Assembly: GCF_020554865.1 (NCBI RefSeq)
Contig: NZ_JAJCIC010000012.1
Location: forward strand, 1-64,000
Source of the DNA: Lacrimispora sp. 210928-DFI.3.58
GTDB lineage: Bacteria; Bacillota; Clostridia; Lachnospirales; Lachnospiraceae
Direction of reading: 5' to 3'
Length of the DNA stretch: 64,000 bases
Each line of letters opens with the position of its first letter. Within the stretch, counting starts at the first letter, position 1. Below, one piece after another: positions 25,253-34,323 of the stretch. Under the pieces are notes generated by a model, which was not told the origin of the DNA, did not search any database, and worked only from the letters and a program-made list of their open reading frames with translations. A program made the translations under genes and the position numbers.

Positions 25253-26797
25253 TTAATACAGGATCCGTTCCTTCCGCCCGATCATCTCATCGATCCTGCT
25301 AATATACTGCTCTACTTCCTTTACATTCTCGCACCGCTCTCTGCGGTTCTCAGCAGGGTAGACCACCTTTGTGGTGGTCCCGGCGCCGCAGGCTGCGATG
25401 GTCTGCATCTCCTCCATGATAAGGATGTTGTAGATACAGGCCTTTCCAGGAAGGGAGTAGCCCACATTCTCAAAGTTTCCTGCCATGTTCTTCTGACGGT
25501 AGAGATAGTAGGGCTCCATGCCCAGCTCATGGGCGCATTCGGCGCTTAAGGCGATCATCTCCGGAGTGTTGCTGATCTTAAGATCTCCGTATTCCTCTTT
25601 GAACATATTCAGGCGGGCTGCCCGCTTGATCGCCAGGGAATGGACTGTAAGGGAATCCGGAGACAGGCGCTTTATCTCCTCTAAGGTGCGGCGCACATCA
25701 TCCAGGTTCTCCTCCGGCAGTCCCATGATCAGATCCATATTGATATTGTCAAAGCCCAGTTCCCTGGCCATATGAAACTTTTCCTTCACCATCTCCACTG
25801 TATGGCGGCGGCCGATCAGATCCAGCGTCTTCTGGTTCATGGTCTGGGGATTGATGGAAATGCGGGTTATGCCATGGGCACGCAGAACCTGCAGCTTTTC
25901 CTCTGTGATGCTGTCAGGGCGGCCTGCCTCCACCGTAAATTCCAGGGCATTCTTTGTATCAAAAAGCTGCTCCAGCTTACACAGGATGGCGTCAATATCC
26001 CCGGCCTCCAGAGATGTTGGGGTCCCTCCGCCAAAATAGATCGTATCCAGGGGACGCCCCTCCATCTTTCCTGCGGTATACTCCAGCTCCCGGAACAAGG
26101 CCTCCAGGTAAAGGCCTGTGCGGCCCTTCCATTTGCTGATGGGATAGGAGGTAAAGGAGCAGTAAAGGCAGGTGGTTGGACAGAAGGGGATCCCTACATA
26201 TAAGCTGTACCCCCTCTCGTAGTCCAGAGGCTTAAGAAGCTGCTTTTCCCTGGCAGCAATGTCGATGCTCAGATCGATCTTCTCATCACTTGCCATGTAG
26301 GTATCCTTCATGTAGGCGCGGATGTCCTCCTCCTGCCAGCCCTCATAGAGCCTGGTGAGGGCGATCTTTGTGGGACGGATCCCTGTCAGGGAGCCCCAGG
26401 GAAGTTCCTTTCCGGTGCGGTTTACCAGCATCTGATAGAACATTTTCTTGATCACATTCTTTGTGGCGGAGTGGTCTAAAAGGTCCGAAGGGCGGTGTTC
26501 CCGTGCGGTGACATTCCAATTTGCCGGAAGAAGCCGGATCCCCGCTTCATGGCCAGACTCCGTATCTGCACCGGAATCCGGGCCATCTGAAGGCTCTCCG
26601 GCAGCCCGCACTGCCAAAGCTTCCTTCTCTTCATCCCATATAAGTACCTCTGCCTCTCCCTCTCCCAGCCTGGTCTCCACATAGAAGTCCACGCCTTCCT
26701 TCACCTCATGGGCATAAACCTCACCCGGATAAAAGGACATCAGAAGCTCTCTGATGTCCTGCTCATATGCATTATTCTGTATCAGCAAACCAATCAT
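25253..26797 (-). CDS. hemZ: HemZ-type radical SAM protein (coproporphyrinogen dehydrogenase-like)
   Basis: A 514-aa radical SAM enzyme. VGIPFCPTTCLYCSFTSYP holds the CxxxCxxC cluster (C206, C210, C213). YFGGGTPTSLEAGD is the GGE-type SAM loop, and the C-terminal HemN-like domain (SLPGKACIYNILIMEE) follows. The N-terminal 190 residues are the HemZ extension. Members were annotated as oxygen-independent coproporphyrinogen III dehydrogenases, though heme synthesis genes are not visible here, so the true reaction is uncertain. Conserved neighbour of rel and the MBL hydrolase in Clostridia. The start ATG at 26797 has a weak upstream RBS. Confidence 0.88.
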   Translation of the reverse strand: MIGLLIQNNAYEQDIRELLMSFYPGEVYAHEVKEGVDFYVETRLGEGEAEVLIWDEEKEALAVRAAGEPSDGPDSGADTESGHEAGIRLLPANWNVTAREHRPSDLLDHSATKNVIKKMFYQMLVNRTGKELPWGSLTGIRPTKIALTRLYEGWQEEDIRAYMKDTYMASDEKIDLSIDIAAREKQLLKPLDYERGYSLYVGIPFCPTTCLYCSFTSYPISKWKGRTGLYLEALFRELEYTAGKMEGRPLDTIYFGGGTPTSLEAGDIDAILCKLEQLFDTKNALEFTVEAGRPDSITEEKLQVLRAHGITRISINPQTMNQKTLDLIGRRHTVEMVKEKFHMARELGFDNINMDLIMGLPEENLDDVRRTLEEIKRLSPDSLTVHSLAIKRAARLNMFKEEYGDLKISNTPEMIALSAECAHELGMEPYYLYRQKNMAGNFENVGYSLPGKACIYNILIMEEMQTIAACGAGTTTKVVYPAENRRERCENVKEVEQYISRIDEMIGRKERILY

Positions 26798-26822
26798 TGC
26801 AGTCCTGCTTTCTATCCCAACC

Positions 26823-26851
26823 TGTAACTATTCAGTGCCTTCACCGTTATC
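26823..26851. repeat. Short copy of hairpin repeat family 2
   Basis: gtaactattcagtgcc and tcaccgtta match the 23761-23787 segment at most positions. It lies in the 49-bp gap between hemZ and the MBL gene and overlaps the MBL stop codon. Confidence 0.5.
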
Positions 26852-27497
26852 CTAATCTATTGTAATAGGAAATGGGATTATATTTCTTCTCATGGCCTAT
26901 GGTAGTCGGATCTCCATGCCCTGGATACACCATGGTATCCTCCGGCAGTATGAACAGCTTTTTTAAGATCGAATCGATCAGCTGCCTGCTGCTTCCTGTG
27001 GGCAGATCTGTGCGTCCGTAGGACTCCTGGAACAAGGTATCTCCTGCGATCAGCACATCTTCTGCCGGAATATAGTAGCACACAGAGCCTGCCGTATGCC
27101 CCGGTGTCTCGATCACCTTCCACTGGAAGCCCAAAAGGCCCAGCTCCTCTCCGTCATGAAGGAGCACATCTGCATGGAAGGTAAGGGGAGTATTTAAGAA
27201 TCCTCCTGTCAGATTTTTCGCAGCATCCGCCAAAAGGCCGTCCTCTGCTTCCGCCGCGTAAATATTCACATGGAAGGCCCGCTTAATGTCCTGGGAAGCC
27301 ATGATATGATCGCCATGTCCATGGGTCAGAAGGACTGCTGAGGGCTTAACCCCAAGCTCATTGCATTTATTAAGGATATAGGGACCATTATCAGCAGGGT
27401 CTACCACCACTGCCTCCTTTGTGCGCTCATTGTATACAATATAGCAGTTGGTGCTGACAGGTCCCAACACGTATGTCTTTATCCTGAAATCGCTCAT
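26847..27497 (-). CDS. MBL-fold hydrolase, glyoxalase II-like
   Basis: A 216-aa cytosolic metallo-beta-lactamase-fold protein. The metal motif LTHGHGDHIMASQ (HxHxDH), the later GHTAGSVCYYIP and the final YPGHGDPTTIGHEK are all present, with VVVDPADN before them. This matches the small YcbL/glyoxalase II-like group that hydrolyses thioesters. The substrate is not known. It stands between rel and hemZ in the conserved clostridial order and probably shares their transcript. Confidence 0.9.
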   Translation of the reverse strand: MSDFRIKTYVLGPVSTNCYIVYNERTKEAVVVDPADNGPYILNKCNELGVKPSAVLLTHGHGDHIMASQDIKRAFHVNIYAAEAEDGLLADAAKNLTGGFLNTPLTFHADVLLHDGEELGLLGFQWKVIETPGHTAGSVCYYIPAEDVLIAGDTLFQESYGRTDLPTGSSRQLIDSILKKLFILPEDTMVYPGHGDPTTIGHEKKYNPISYYNRLG

Positions 27498-27584
27498 AGC
27501 ACATTCCCCTTTCTATATGACCGTCCGGCAGCGCGTCATGCCTTTTGCCCGGCCCGCAGATAGCTGCCGATATCCCGGCATTGA

Positions 27585-29870
27585 TCACCCTGTTGTTCTC
27601 TGGATATCGAGAACTCCTTCTATCTGCCGTATCTTTTCTGTCAGCCGGTTCAGCTCCTCCGTACCATGGATATCAAATGTCATGATAATGGTGGCCTTGC
27701 CCTGCTTGCTGGTTCTTACGTTCATAGAGGTGATATCGATCTGCTTCTCTGTAAATACCTTTGATATATCTGCAAACATGCCGATCCTGTTATTGGCAAA
27801 AATCTGTATCTCTGTGGAATACTGCTCATTGCTGCCTGCCGACTCTGTTACCTGCCACTCCGCATCGATCATTCTGCCGCGCTCATCCTCAGGCAGATTG
27901 ATGATATTGATGCAGTCTGTGCGGTGGATGGAAACGCCCCGTCCTCTTGTGACAAAGCCCACGATCTCATCTCCCGGAACAGGATTACAGCATTTGGAAA
28001 AGCGGACAGCCAGGTCATGGATCCCCTTTACCACGATACCGCTCTTGTTCTTCCTTATGGTAGCTTCCCCGGAGCGTCCTTCGGTATCGGCAATGCCGCC
28101 CAGTACATCGGCGTCTGTGATCTCACGCTTCCGCTTCTTTTCCCGCTCCTCTAACATCTTATTGATGACCTGGCCTTCCTTCAGGCCGCCGTGTCCAATG
28201 GATGCCAGAACAGAATCCCAGTCCTTAAAGGCATAGCGGTGCATCACCTTTTCCATGAACTCCTGCTTGCCAAGATCCGGCCAGCTGATGCCCTTTGTCT
28301 TGCAGTAGCGCTCAATGGCGTCACGGCCCCGGACTATATTGTCCTCCTTCATCTGGGTCTTGAACCACTGATTGATCTTATTCTTTGCCTGGGTGCTCTT
28401 TACGATCTTTAGCCAGTCACGGCTGGGGCCCTTGGAGTTCTGAGAGGTAACGATCTCCAGCTGGTCGCCGTTCTGGATCACATACTCGATGGGAACCAGC
28501 TTGCCGTTGACCCTGGCGCCTACCATCTTGTTGCCTACGGCACTGTGGATGGAATAGGCAAAATCAATGGGAGTGGAGCCGCTGGGCAGAGTCTTTACGT
28601 CTCCCGAAGGCGTAAAGCAATATACGCTGTCGGAAAACAGATCCAGATCACCCTTTACCATATTTAAAAATTCTTTGGAATCGTCCGTATCCTTCTGCCA
28701 TTCCAGTATCTGGCGCAGCCAGCTTAACTTTTCTTCCTCCTTGCCTGCCGCCACCTGTCCGCTGCCGCTTTCCTTATATTTCCAGTGTGCGGCGATACCG
28801 TACTCTGCCGTGCGGTGCATCTCATAGGTACGTATCTGTATCTCAAAGGGACGGCCCGTGCTTCCGATCAGGGTCGTGTGAAGGGACTGGTACATGTTCG
28901 GCTTCGGCATCGCGATATAATCCTTGAACCGGCCCGGAATGGGCTTATAGAGCTCATGGATCACACCCAAAGCCGCATAACAGTCCTTTACTGTCTCCAC
29001 CATAATGCGGACAGCAAACAGATCATAGATCTGGTCAAGGGTCTTGTTCTGCTTCACCATCTTTTTATATATACTGAAGAAATGCTTCACTCTTCCGCCA
29101 ACGGTAGCGTCAATACCGGCATCCTTCATATGCTGCTTTACTTCATCCACAATGGACTGGACAAAGGCCTCCCTGGCATCCTTGCGCAGGTCCACCTTTT
29201 CTACTAAGTCGTAGTAGACCTCAGGATTCAGAAATTTGAGAGACAGATCGTCCAGCTCGATCTTGATCTTGGAAATGCCCAGCCTGTCAGCGATAGGGGC
29301 ATAGATCTCCATGGTCTCCCTGGCCTTTTCCTTCTGCTTCTCCGGCTTCCAGTACTGGCCCGTACGCATATTGTGAAGGCGGTCAGCCAGCTTGATGATG
29401 ATAACGCGGATGTCCTTTGCCATAGCAAGGAACATCTTCCTCAGGTTTTCTGCCTGGATCTCTACCTTGTCCTTGTCCCAGTTTAACTGTGTCAGCTTTG
29501 TAACGCCGTCAACCAGGAAGGATACCTCAGAGCCAAATTCCTTTGTCAGCTCATCCAGCGTCATGATGGTGTCCTCCACCACGTCATGGAGAAGCCCTGC
29601 TGCAATGGTCTCCTTATCCATCTCCAGATCTGCAAGGATGATTGCCACGCAGAGAGGATGGATGATATAGGGCTCGCCCGACTTACGCTTTTGCTCTTTG
29701 TGAGCCTCCTTTGCAATAAGATACGCCTTTTCAATCATAGTAATATCATCCGAAGGATGATACTTCCGGATGGCATTGATCAGATCCTGGTACAGCACCT
29801 CCGGGCTCGTAAAGTCCGCAGGAGCCTCCAGCTCGATATCCAGTTTTTCTTTTGTTCCCTCATTTACCAT
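27585..29870 (-). CDS. rel: Bifunctional (p)ppGpp synthetase/hydrolase
   Basis: A 761-aa Rel. The HD hydrolase domain shows IHPLCVAIILADLEMD and AGLLHDVVEDT (H71, H95, D96), followed by KLADRLHNMRT. The synthetase domain carries RFKDYIAMPKPNMYQSLHTT with the family's substrate residues. TGS and helical domains follow (CFTPSGDVKTLPSGSTPIDFAY), then a zinc-finger region with RFSKCCNPVPGDEIVGF and a C-terminal ACT domain. Both catalytic halves look intact, so it both makes and removes the stringent-response alarmone. No terminator is seen before the MBL gene, suggesting co-transcription. Confidence 0.96.
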   Translation of the reverse strand: MVNEGTKEKLDIELEAPADFTSPEVLYQDLINAIRKYHPSDDITMIEKAYLIAKEAHKEQKRKSGEPYIIHPLCVAIILADLEMDKETIAAGLLHDVVEDTIMTLDELTKEFGSEVSFLVDGVTKLTQLNWDKDKVEIQAENLRKMFLAMAKDIRVIIIKLADRLHNMRTGQYWKPEKQKEKARETMEIYAPIADRLGISKIKIELDDLSLKFLNPEVYYDLVEKVDLRKDAREAFVQSIVDEVKQHMKDAGIDATVGGRVKHFFSIYKKMVKQNKTLDQIYDLFAVRIMVETVKDCYAALGVIHELYKPIPGRFKDYIAMPKPNMYQSLHTTLIGSTGRPFEIQIRTYEMHRTAEYGIAAHWKYKESGSGQVAAGKEEEKLSWLRQILEWQKDTDDSKEFLNMVKGDLDLFSDSVYCFTPSGDVKTLPSGSTPIDFAYSIHSAVGNKMVGARVNGKLVPIEYVIQNGDQLEIVTSQNSKGPSRDWLKIVKSTQAKNKINQWFKTQMKEDNIVRGRDAIERYCKTKGISWPDLGKQEFMEKVMHRYAFKDWDSVLASIGHGGLKEGQVINKMLEEREKKRKREITDADVLGGIADTEGRSGEATIRKNKSGIVVKGIHDLAVRFSKCCNPVPGDEIVGFVTRGRGVSIHRTDCINIINLPEDERGRMIDAEWQVTESAGSNEQYSTEIQIFANNRIGMFADISKVFTEKQIDITSMNVRTSKQGKATIIMTFDIHGTEELNRLTEKIRQIEGVLDIQRTTG

Positions 29871-30245
29871 GTGCGGTCACCTTTTCCTATGGATAATCAA
29901 AATACATTATAATTTTTTTTGATGCAAATTGCAAGGGGGAGCATGGAAAAATGACCGTCTATCATTGTATGTCAAAAACGCCATCCTCTTTGTACTGAGT
30001 GATGGCATCATTTTTTTCTGTCTATGAGTGCGTAGGACCTGTCTTTTCTCTTCCTTCTTTTAGATCACAGGCCCCGGGCAATGGATATCAATACTGCTGA
30101 TATAAAATTTAACAGTTAATAGTATCTGGCACGGCGGCCTTACGTTCCTTTGCCGGATATGATGCATTTTAACAGTAAAGGGCGCTGTACGCCTGGCCTC
30201 TTTCCGCCCTGCGCTGCAACGCCTCTTCTCTGAAAACATCTTAAT
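29871..30245. other. Gene-free interval between rel and the ABC island
   Basis: 375 bp with no reading frame I can support. It contains a hairpin gccatc (29980-29985) / gatggc (30001-30006) with T-runs on both sides, able to stop transcription in either direction; on the minus strand it is followed by GTTTTTGAC. The remaining 230 bp is unremarkable, with the fragment taacagt occurring twice (about 30110 and 30171). Confidence 0.5.
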
Positions 30246-30905
30246 TTATAATTTCAATTCCTTTTTAAACCGGGAGTACATGGAGTTGGCCGTGTAAAGA
30301 GCTGCCACAGGATTGTGGCCCAGCACGCGGTCCTTAACGATCATCACGGTTGTGGGTGCCTCTGTATTTTTTAAAAACAACGTATCGTGGCCCACACAAA
30401 GGCCTATGACAATGTTAAAGTCTGTTCCCTGGGCCGCCAGGACCTTCGCCTGCATGATAGGATTGCACATGGACTCATGTCCGCAGCCCCGGTTCAGCTT
30501 TTTCTCGTTTGGCACCCCGATCTCCGTCTTGTCAACTGCTCCGATCTTACATCCTACGGTATAATACCGGATCTTGTTGGCCTTGAGGATCTTTGCAAAG
30601 ATCCTCGTCTCATTCATCAATCCCACGCAGGATGCAATGCCGATCTTCTTATAGCCCATGCGCTTGATAAACTCAATGGTCTCCTCCACTCTTGTGAGCT
30701 TCCCGTAGAATTCGCCCTCGATCCCGGCGGACACCCTGGCAATATTGCCCTGCTCCTCATCCTCCTTGTATATCTCCACAACATCCTTTAACAGCTTCTC
30801 ATCTACATGCTCTGTCAAACAAAAGGTGGGATATTTGCTCTCATCGCGGCTCCGGCAGGCCAGAACCGCGCAGTCAGAGCAGGTATGTGTGCATTTTGCA
30901 GCCAT
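30246..30905 (-). CDS. DUF1847 cysteine-rich protein
   Basis: A 219-aa protein of the uncharacterised DUF1847 family. The N-terminus has C5, C9, C12 and C17 in KCTHTCSDCAVLAC, likely a metal site. Later segments include GIASCVGLMNETR, GYKKIGIASC and RGCGHESMCNPIMQA, then VIGLCVGHDTLFLKNTEAPTT. The conserved Cys and His suggest a metal- or sulfur-handling enzyme. It starts 20 bp after the binding-protein gene of a sulfonate/nitrate-type ABC system and is probably co-transcribed, which hints at a role with the imported sulfur compound. No catalytic function has been assigned. Confidence 0.75.
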   Translation of the reverse strand: MAAKCTHTCSDCAVLACRSRDESKYPTFCLTEHVDEKLLKDVVEIYKEDEEQGNIARVSAGIEGEFYGKLTRVEETIEFIKRMGYKKIGIASCVGLMNETRIFAKILKANKIRYYTVGCKIGAVDKTEIGVPNEKKLNRGCGHESMCNPIMQAKVLAAQGTDFNIVIGLCVGHDTLFLKNTEAPTTVMIVKDRVLGHNPVAALYTANSMYSRFKKELKL

Positions 30906-30925
30906 TTTCTGTCATCCTCCTATCC

Positions 30926-32080
30926 TCATTCCTTGTCTGCAATGTCCGCTACTGTATAGGAGTCGGGAACATCGTCATAGAATTCATACACATTCTCTGT
31001 AAACTTCTTTGCATCCGTACCTTCTTTCAGGACGCCGATATCCGCCAGCTGGGACACGCTCAGCTCAATGGCGTCATATCCGCCCTGAACGGATGGGATA
31101 TAGTTATAAGATTTCAGCAAATCCGCGTTGAACTGCAGGTCACCTGTTACATAGTTATTGTCAAGCTGGATCTTTGCGGTCTCCTCCGGATGTTCGTCTA
31201 CATAGACAGAAGCCTTTAACACGGCACGGGTAAATGCTGCAGCGATCTCCGGATGCTCCTTGGCAAGCTTTGCGCTGACAAAGGAAGCGCAGCAGTATTC
31301 ATCCGCAAACTGCTCCGAAGTAGCAGTATCCACCAATATATCAAGATCATACTGTTCGGCAAACTGAGCTGCGGTAGGATCGCCGATCGCGATCACATCA
31401 ATGGCTCCATTTTCCAGAGCCTGGCCCAGGTCATTTTTGGAGAATACAACAAATTCCACCTCAGGATCCCGCTCGTCAAAGCGAACGCCCTCTGCTGCCA
31501 GCGCACGTTTGGCAACGATCGTCTCAGCGCCTGCAAGACCGGATACGCCGATCCTCTTGCCCTTCAGATCCGCTACGGAATGAATGCCGGAGTCCTTTGG
31601 AACGATTATCTTGGTGCATCCTGTATGGATACCGGCCGTAAACTTGATGGGAAGGCCATTCTCAACCGGCTGTAAGAATTTTCCTATCAGTCCAAAGCCG
31701 GCATCCACCTGGTCTGCTCCGATAGCCTCCTGTACGTGGGCCGCATCGATCTGGATATTTTCTGCGTCAATGCCCTCATCGGCGAAGAAGCCCTTTTCAA
31801 CTGCCACATGGAGGGGCGCCTGGCACAGGGAAGGTGAGTACGCAACTCTCAGATGGAACAGCTCGCCTTCTGCTCCTTTTTCTGTTTCTTCCGCCGCATT
31901 CCCGGCAGATGCCTCTGGATCGGATGTCTCACCGGCTTCCTCTGAGCCGGACTGTTCTGCAGCCGCTGATGTTGAGACGGCGCTGCTATTCTCTGAAGAG
32001 GAAGAGGCCGGCTGGCTGGAGCATGCTGTGAGTGCTGTCAGGGATAAGGTTAATAGCAGGGTACGTGTCGATTTTTTCAT
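30926..32080 (-). CDS. Sulfonate/nitrate/taurine-type binding lipoprotein
   Basis: A 384-aa NMT1/SsuA-like periplasmic binding protein. The signal peptide MKKSTRTLLLTLSLTALTACS ends in a lipobox (LTAC), followed by a long Ser/Glu/Ala-rich linker. VAYSPSLCQAPLHVAVEKGFFADEG is the typical start of the domain, and LKGKRIGVSG with DVIAIGDPTAAQFAE continues it. Ligands in this family are organosulfonates, nitrate or thiamine precursors; the YezD neighbour favours sulfur. It is third in the transporter gene order (permease, ATPase, binding protein). Confidence 0.85.
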   Translation of the reverse strand: MKKSTRTLLLTLSLTALTACSSQPASSSSENSSAVSTSAAAEQSGSEEAGETSDPEASAGNAAEETEKGAEGELFHLRVAYSPSLCQAPLHVAVEKGFFADEGIDAENIQIDAAHVQEAIGADQVDAGFGLIGKFLQPVENGLPIKFTAGIHTGCTKIIVPKDSGIHSVADLKGKRIGVSGLAGAETIVAKRALAAEGVRFDERDPEVEFVVFSKNDLGQALENGAIDVIAIGDPTAAQFAEQYDLDILVDTATSEQFADEYCCASFVSAKLAKEHPEIAAAFTRAVLKASVYVDEHPEETAKIQLDNNYVTGDLQFNADLLKSYNYIPSVQGGYDAIELSVSQLADIGVLKEGTDAKKFTENVYEFYDDVPDSYTVADIADKE

Positions 32081-32116
32081 AATTTTTTCTCCTTTTATAT
32101 TAATATTTTTTTATGG

Positions 32117-32896
32117 CTATAAGTAATAATCCGGTTCCTGTATGGTCCCGCCAAAATGCAGAAGCTTTAATACCTTTCCATGATATTTCAGGAAATCGCT
32201 GCTGCTGCGGGCCCGCGGATGGCTGAGGTCAACATTTACAATATCTGTAATATGGCCGGGCCTCGGTGTCATGACTACGATCTGGTCAGACAGATAAATC
32301 GCCTCGTCTACATCGTGAGTCACCATGATCATCGTCATATTGTTTTCCTTCCAGATACGCAGGATCTCATCCTGCATATTCATTCGCGTAAATGAGTCCA
32401 GTGCTCCCAAAGGTTCGTCGAGCAGGAGCACCTTCGGATGGCCTACCAGAACACGGGCCAGCGCCGCCCTCTGGCACATTCCTCCTGAAAGCTGGTGGGG
32501 ATAGTATTTTTCAAAGCCCTTAAGGCCCACCAGTTCTATAAAGTCCTGTACGCTGCCTGCATTTTCTTTATAGATCCCTCTGGCGCGAAGTCCAAAGGCA
32601 ATGTTCTCATAAATTGTCAGCCACGGAAACAGGGTGTGCTCCTGGAACATAAAGCCCCTGTCGCTTCCAGGCTTTCCAATGACATCGCCATCCAGAGTCA
32701 GGCTTCCGCTGTCAGGACGGATCAGGCCTGCTATCAGCCGCAGAAGCGTAGATTTTCCGCAGCCGGAGGGGCCGATGAAGGAGGTAAAGGAGCCTGGCTT
32801 TATCTGCAGATTGATATCACGCAGTGCATTTACCATTTCCCCCTGTGGATTAATAAACTGTTTTTCAATACCTGTAATAGAGATGCCGCCTACCAT
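32117..32896 (-). CDS. ABC transporter ATPase, SsuB/TauB type
   Basis: A 259-aa cytosolic ATPase. It contains Walker [11 protein letters not shown]-loop MFQEHTLFPW, signature LSGGMCQRAALARVL, Walker B VLLLDEPLGALD and switch TMIMVTHDVDEA. The start at 32896 (MVGGISITG) is preferred since AAGGGAG lies just upstream and the ATG overlaps the permease stop; a start at 32917 is possible. It powers the neighbouring permease. Confidence 0.9.
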   Translation of the reverse strand: MVGGISITGIEKQFINPQGEMVNALRDINLQIKPGSFTSFIGPSGCGKSTLLRLIAGLIRPDSGSLTLDGDVIGKPGSDRGFMFQEHTLFPWLTIYENIAFGLRARGIYKENAGSVQDFIELVGLKGFEKYYPHQLSGGMCQRAALARVLVGHPKVLLLDEPLGALDSFTRMNMQDEILRIWKENNMTMIMVTHDVDEAIYLSDQIVVMTPRPGHITDIVNVDLSHPRARSSSDFLKYHGKVLKLLHFGGTIQEPDYYL

Positions 32897-33837
32897 TTGA
32901 TCACTCCCTTCTGCCATACTAACAGCTTATCACGCACACGGAACAGAAGCGTAATGATGCAGTAACAGGAAATACTCATCACGATCAGTCCCGCATACAC
33001 ATTTGCATAGGCCATCATATCCTTTTGCCAGTTTATGTACCAGCCGATTCCATATTTGGCTCCCAGCATTTCCGCTGTCACCAGGGTGATGAAGGAGGAG
33101 GTGGTTCCATTGAAAAGGCCGATAAACATATGGGGCATGGCGGCCGGTATGCCTACCCGCAGTATCGTATAGGGGCCTGATGCCCCCAGCGTGGCCGCCG
33201 CCTCAAAATAGGAATTCTGAATGCTGGCAATTCCGCTGCTGGTCAGCACAGAGGTTGGAAACCAGACTGCAAGCCCGATCAGAAAGGCACTGGCGGAGAC
33301 CACTGTCGGAAAGCTTACCAGCACCAATGGGATCCATGCTGTGGATGGGATAGGGCCCAGCACCCGCACCAGGGGGTAGATCCAGTAGCGTGCATGACGG
33401 TTAAAACCAATGGCGATCCCTGTCAGAATACCGGCAGCGGCCCCGCCAAACCAGCCAAGAAGCTGAAGCCGCAAGGAGTAGAGAAAGCATTTTCCAATAA
33501 AAGGGGCATCCTCCACCAGAACTCCGAATACGCGGTCAAGCGATGGGAAATAAAGCACTGGAAGCACTGCTGTCTTGACAGTCAGGATATTCAGGATACT
33601 TAAGAAAAGCAGTACTCCTGCATAGAAAGGGGCTTTTCGCTCATACTGCTCTTTCAGGGAAGGTATTACCACACCCACTGCAAACAGTACAAGGGTCACT
33701 GCCAGCACTACCAGCAGAATAATGGCAAAATAGGGGCGGACCGCTGCCGGATGAGCGTCTGAGTCCGGAAAATAGTATGCCGTGAACAGCCCGGCCAAAG
33801 CAGCCAGGGACGGCAGCAGATTCTTTAAATTTTTCAT
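32890..33837 (-). CDS. ABC transporter permease, SsuC/TauC type
   Basis: A 315-aa inner-membrane permease with an unusual extra N-terminal part of about 90 residues holding two or three helices. The BPD_transp_1 domain follows, with IPSTAWIPLVLVSFPT and the EAA loop SYFEAAATLGASGPYTILRVGIPAA. ATG 33837 has AGAGGAG five bases upstream; GTG 33843 is also in frame. It is the first of the transporter genes after the yezD terminator. Confidence 0.85.
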   Translation of the reverse strand: MKNLKNLLPSLAALAGLFTAYYFPDSDAHPAAVRPYFAIILLVVLAVTLVLFAVGVVIPSLKEQYERKAPFYAGVLLFLSILNILTVKTAVLPVLYFPSLDRVFGVLVEDAPFIGKCFLYSLRLQLLGWFGGAAAGILTGIAIGFNRHARYWIYPLVRVLGPIPSTAWIPLVLVSFPTVVSASAFLIGLAVWFPTSVLTSSGIASIQNSYFEAAATLGASGPYTILRVGIPAAMPHMFIGLFNGTTSSFITLVTAEMLGAKYGIGWYINWQKDMMAYANVYAGLIVMSISCYCIITLLFRVRDKLLVWQKGVIKW

Positions 33838-33886
33838 AAACACTCCTCTTTTTATGTTATTTTGATCTTAAAGACACGCAGAGACG

Positions 33887-33931
33887 AAAAAAGAGGCCCT
33901 GCACGTGAAAAATACTCCGTGCAAAGCCTCT
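33887..33931 (-). terminator. Terminator or attenuator between yezD-like gene and ABC genes
   Basis: On the minus strand agaggc...gcctct and tgcacg...cgtgca build a long interrupted stem (33893-33931) followed by TTTTTT. The only good promoter upstream is that of the yezD-like gene, so it may cut transcription before the ABC genes or let part through. Confidence 0.75.
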
Positions 33932-33955
33932 GGTCTATCCAGTCAGCTTTCCTGT

Positions 33956-34120
33956 TCAGCTGCTCGTAACTCTTATCTTTTCGCTTCGGTCAATTTGTAC
34001 AAGGATACCATCCTGAAATATAAGGCTGATGGAACCGTACCTCATCGTCTCAGCCATCTGCTTTATCTGCAGCAGCTGTTCTTCCGTGACCGCCTGTCTC
34101 CCCCTTTTCTCATGAGCCAT
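33956..34120 (-). CDS. DUF2292 (YezD family) small protein
   Basis: A 54-aa protein: MAHEKRGRQAVTEEQLLQIK, then a Q-M-A-E-T-M-R-Y-G-S start of the conserved core, ISLIFQDGILVQIDRSEKIR, then VTSS. The Y-G-S-I-x-L-x-x-Q-D-G-x-x-V-Q-I-x-x-x-E-K pattern is diagnostic of DUF2292/YezD. ATG 34120 follows GGAGG at the right spacing, and a perfect consensus promoter lies 50 bp upstream. Family members stand in sulfur-assimilation operons in Firmicutes, though their function is unknown. Next to a sulfonate-type ABC transporter this supports a sulfur role for the island. Confidence 0.85.
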   Translation of the reverse strand: MAHEKRGRQAVTEEQLLQIKQMAETMRYGSISLIFQDGILVQIDRSEKIRVTSS

Positions 34121-34146
34121 AGATATCCTCCATACGTTTTATATTA

Positions 34147-34171
34147 CCTATTAATTTAGTTGGTTTATAGG
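34147..34171 (-). promoter_or_regulatory. Candidate operator at the yezD-like start site
   Basis: cctattaa at the left and ttatagg at the right form an imperfect 25-bp dyad (arms CCTAT/ATAGG) overlapping the predicted transcription start. The size and position suit an Rrf2-type (CymR-like) repressor of sulfur genes, but no regulator is encoded nearby. Confidence 0.35.
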
Positions 34172-34172
34172 G

Positions 34173-34201
34173 ATTATAGTGTCCTTTCTTTCATTTGTCA
34201 A
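34173..34201 (-). promoter_or_regulatory. Consensus promoter of the yezD-like/ABC island
   Basis: TTGACA (34196-34201 on the minus strand) and TATAAT (34173-34178) with exactly 17 bases between: both hexamers are perfect. Confidence 0.85.
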
Positions 34202-34244
34202 TAGAAATATGCAGCTTTTTAAAACAAAAACAAACCAGAGCAAT

Positions 34245-34305
34245 TAAAAAACTGTCTCCTGCCGCTCCCCGGCAGCACATGCCGAGCCTGCAGCAGGAGA
34301 CAGTT
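34245..34305 (-). terminator. Terminator after apt
   Basis: A 13-bp perfect stem aactgtctcctgc/gcaggagacagtt (34250-34262, 34293-34305), then TTTTTT on the minus strand. It starts 19 bp past the apt stop. Confidence 0.85.
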
Positions 34306-34323
34306 CCTTCTTACAGCGTGTCG

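Noticed and set aside
33905..34159. 84-codon plus-strand frame upstream of the ABC island
   Set aside because: It is the antisense of the 54-aa DUF2292 gene, which has an RBS, promoter and family motif on the minus strand.
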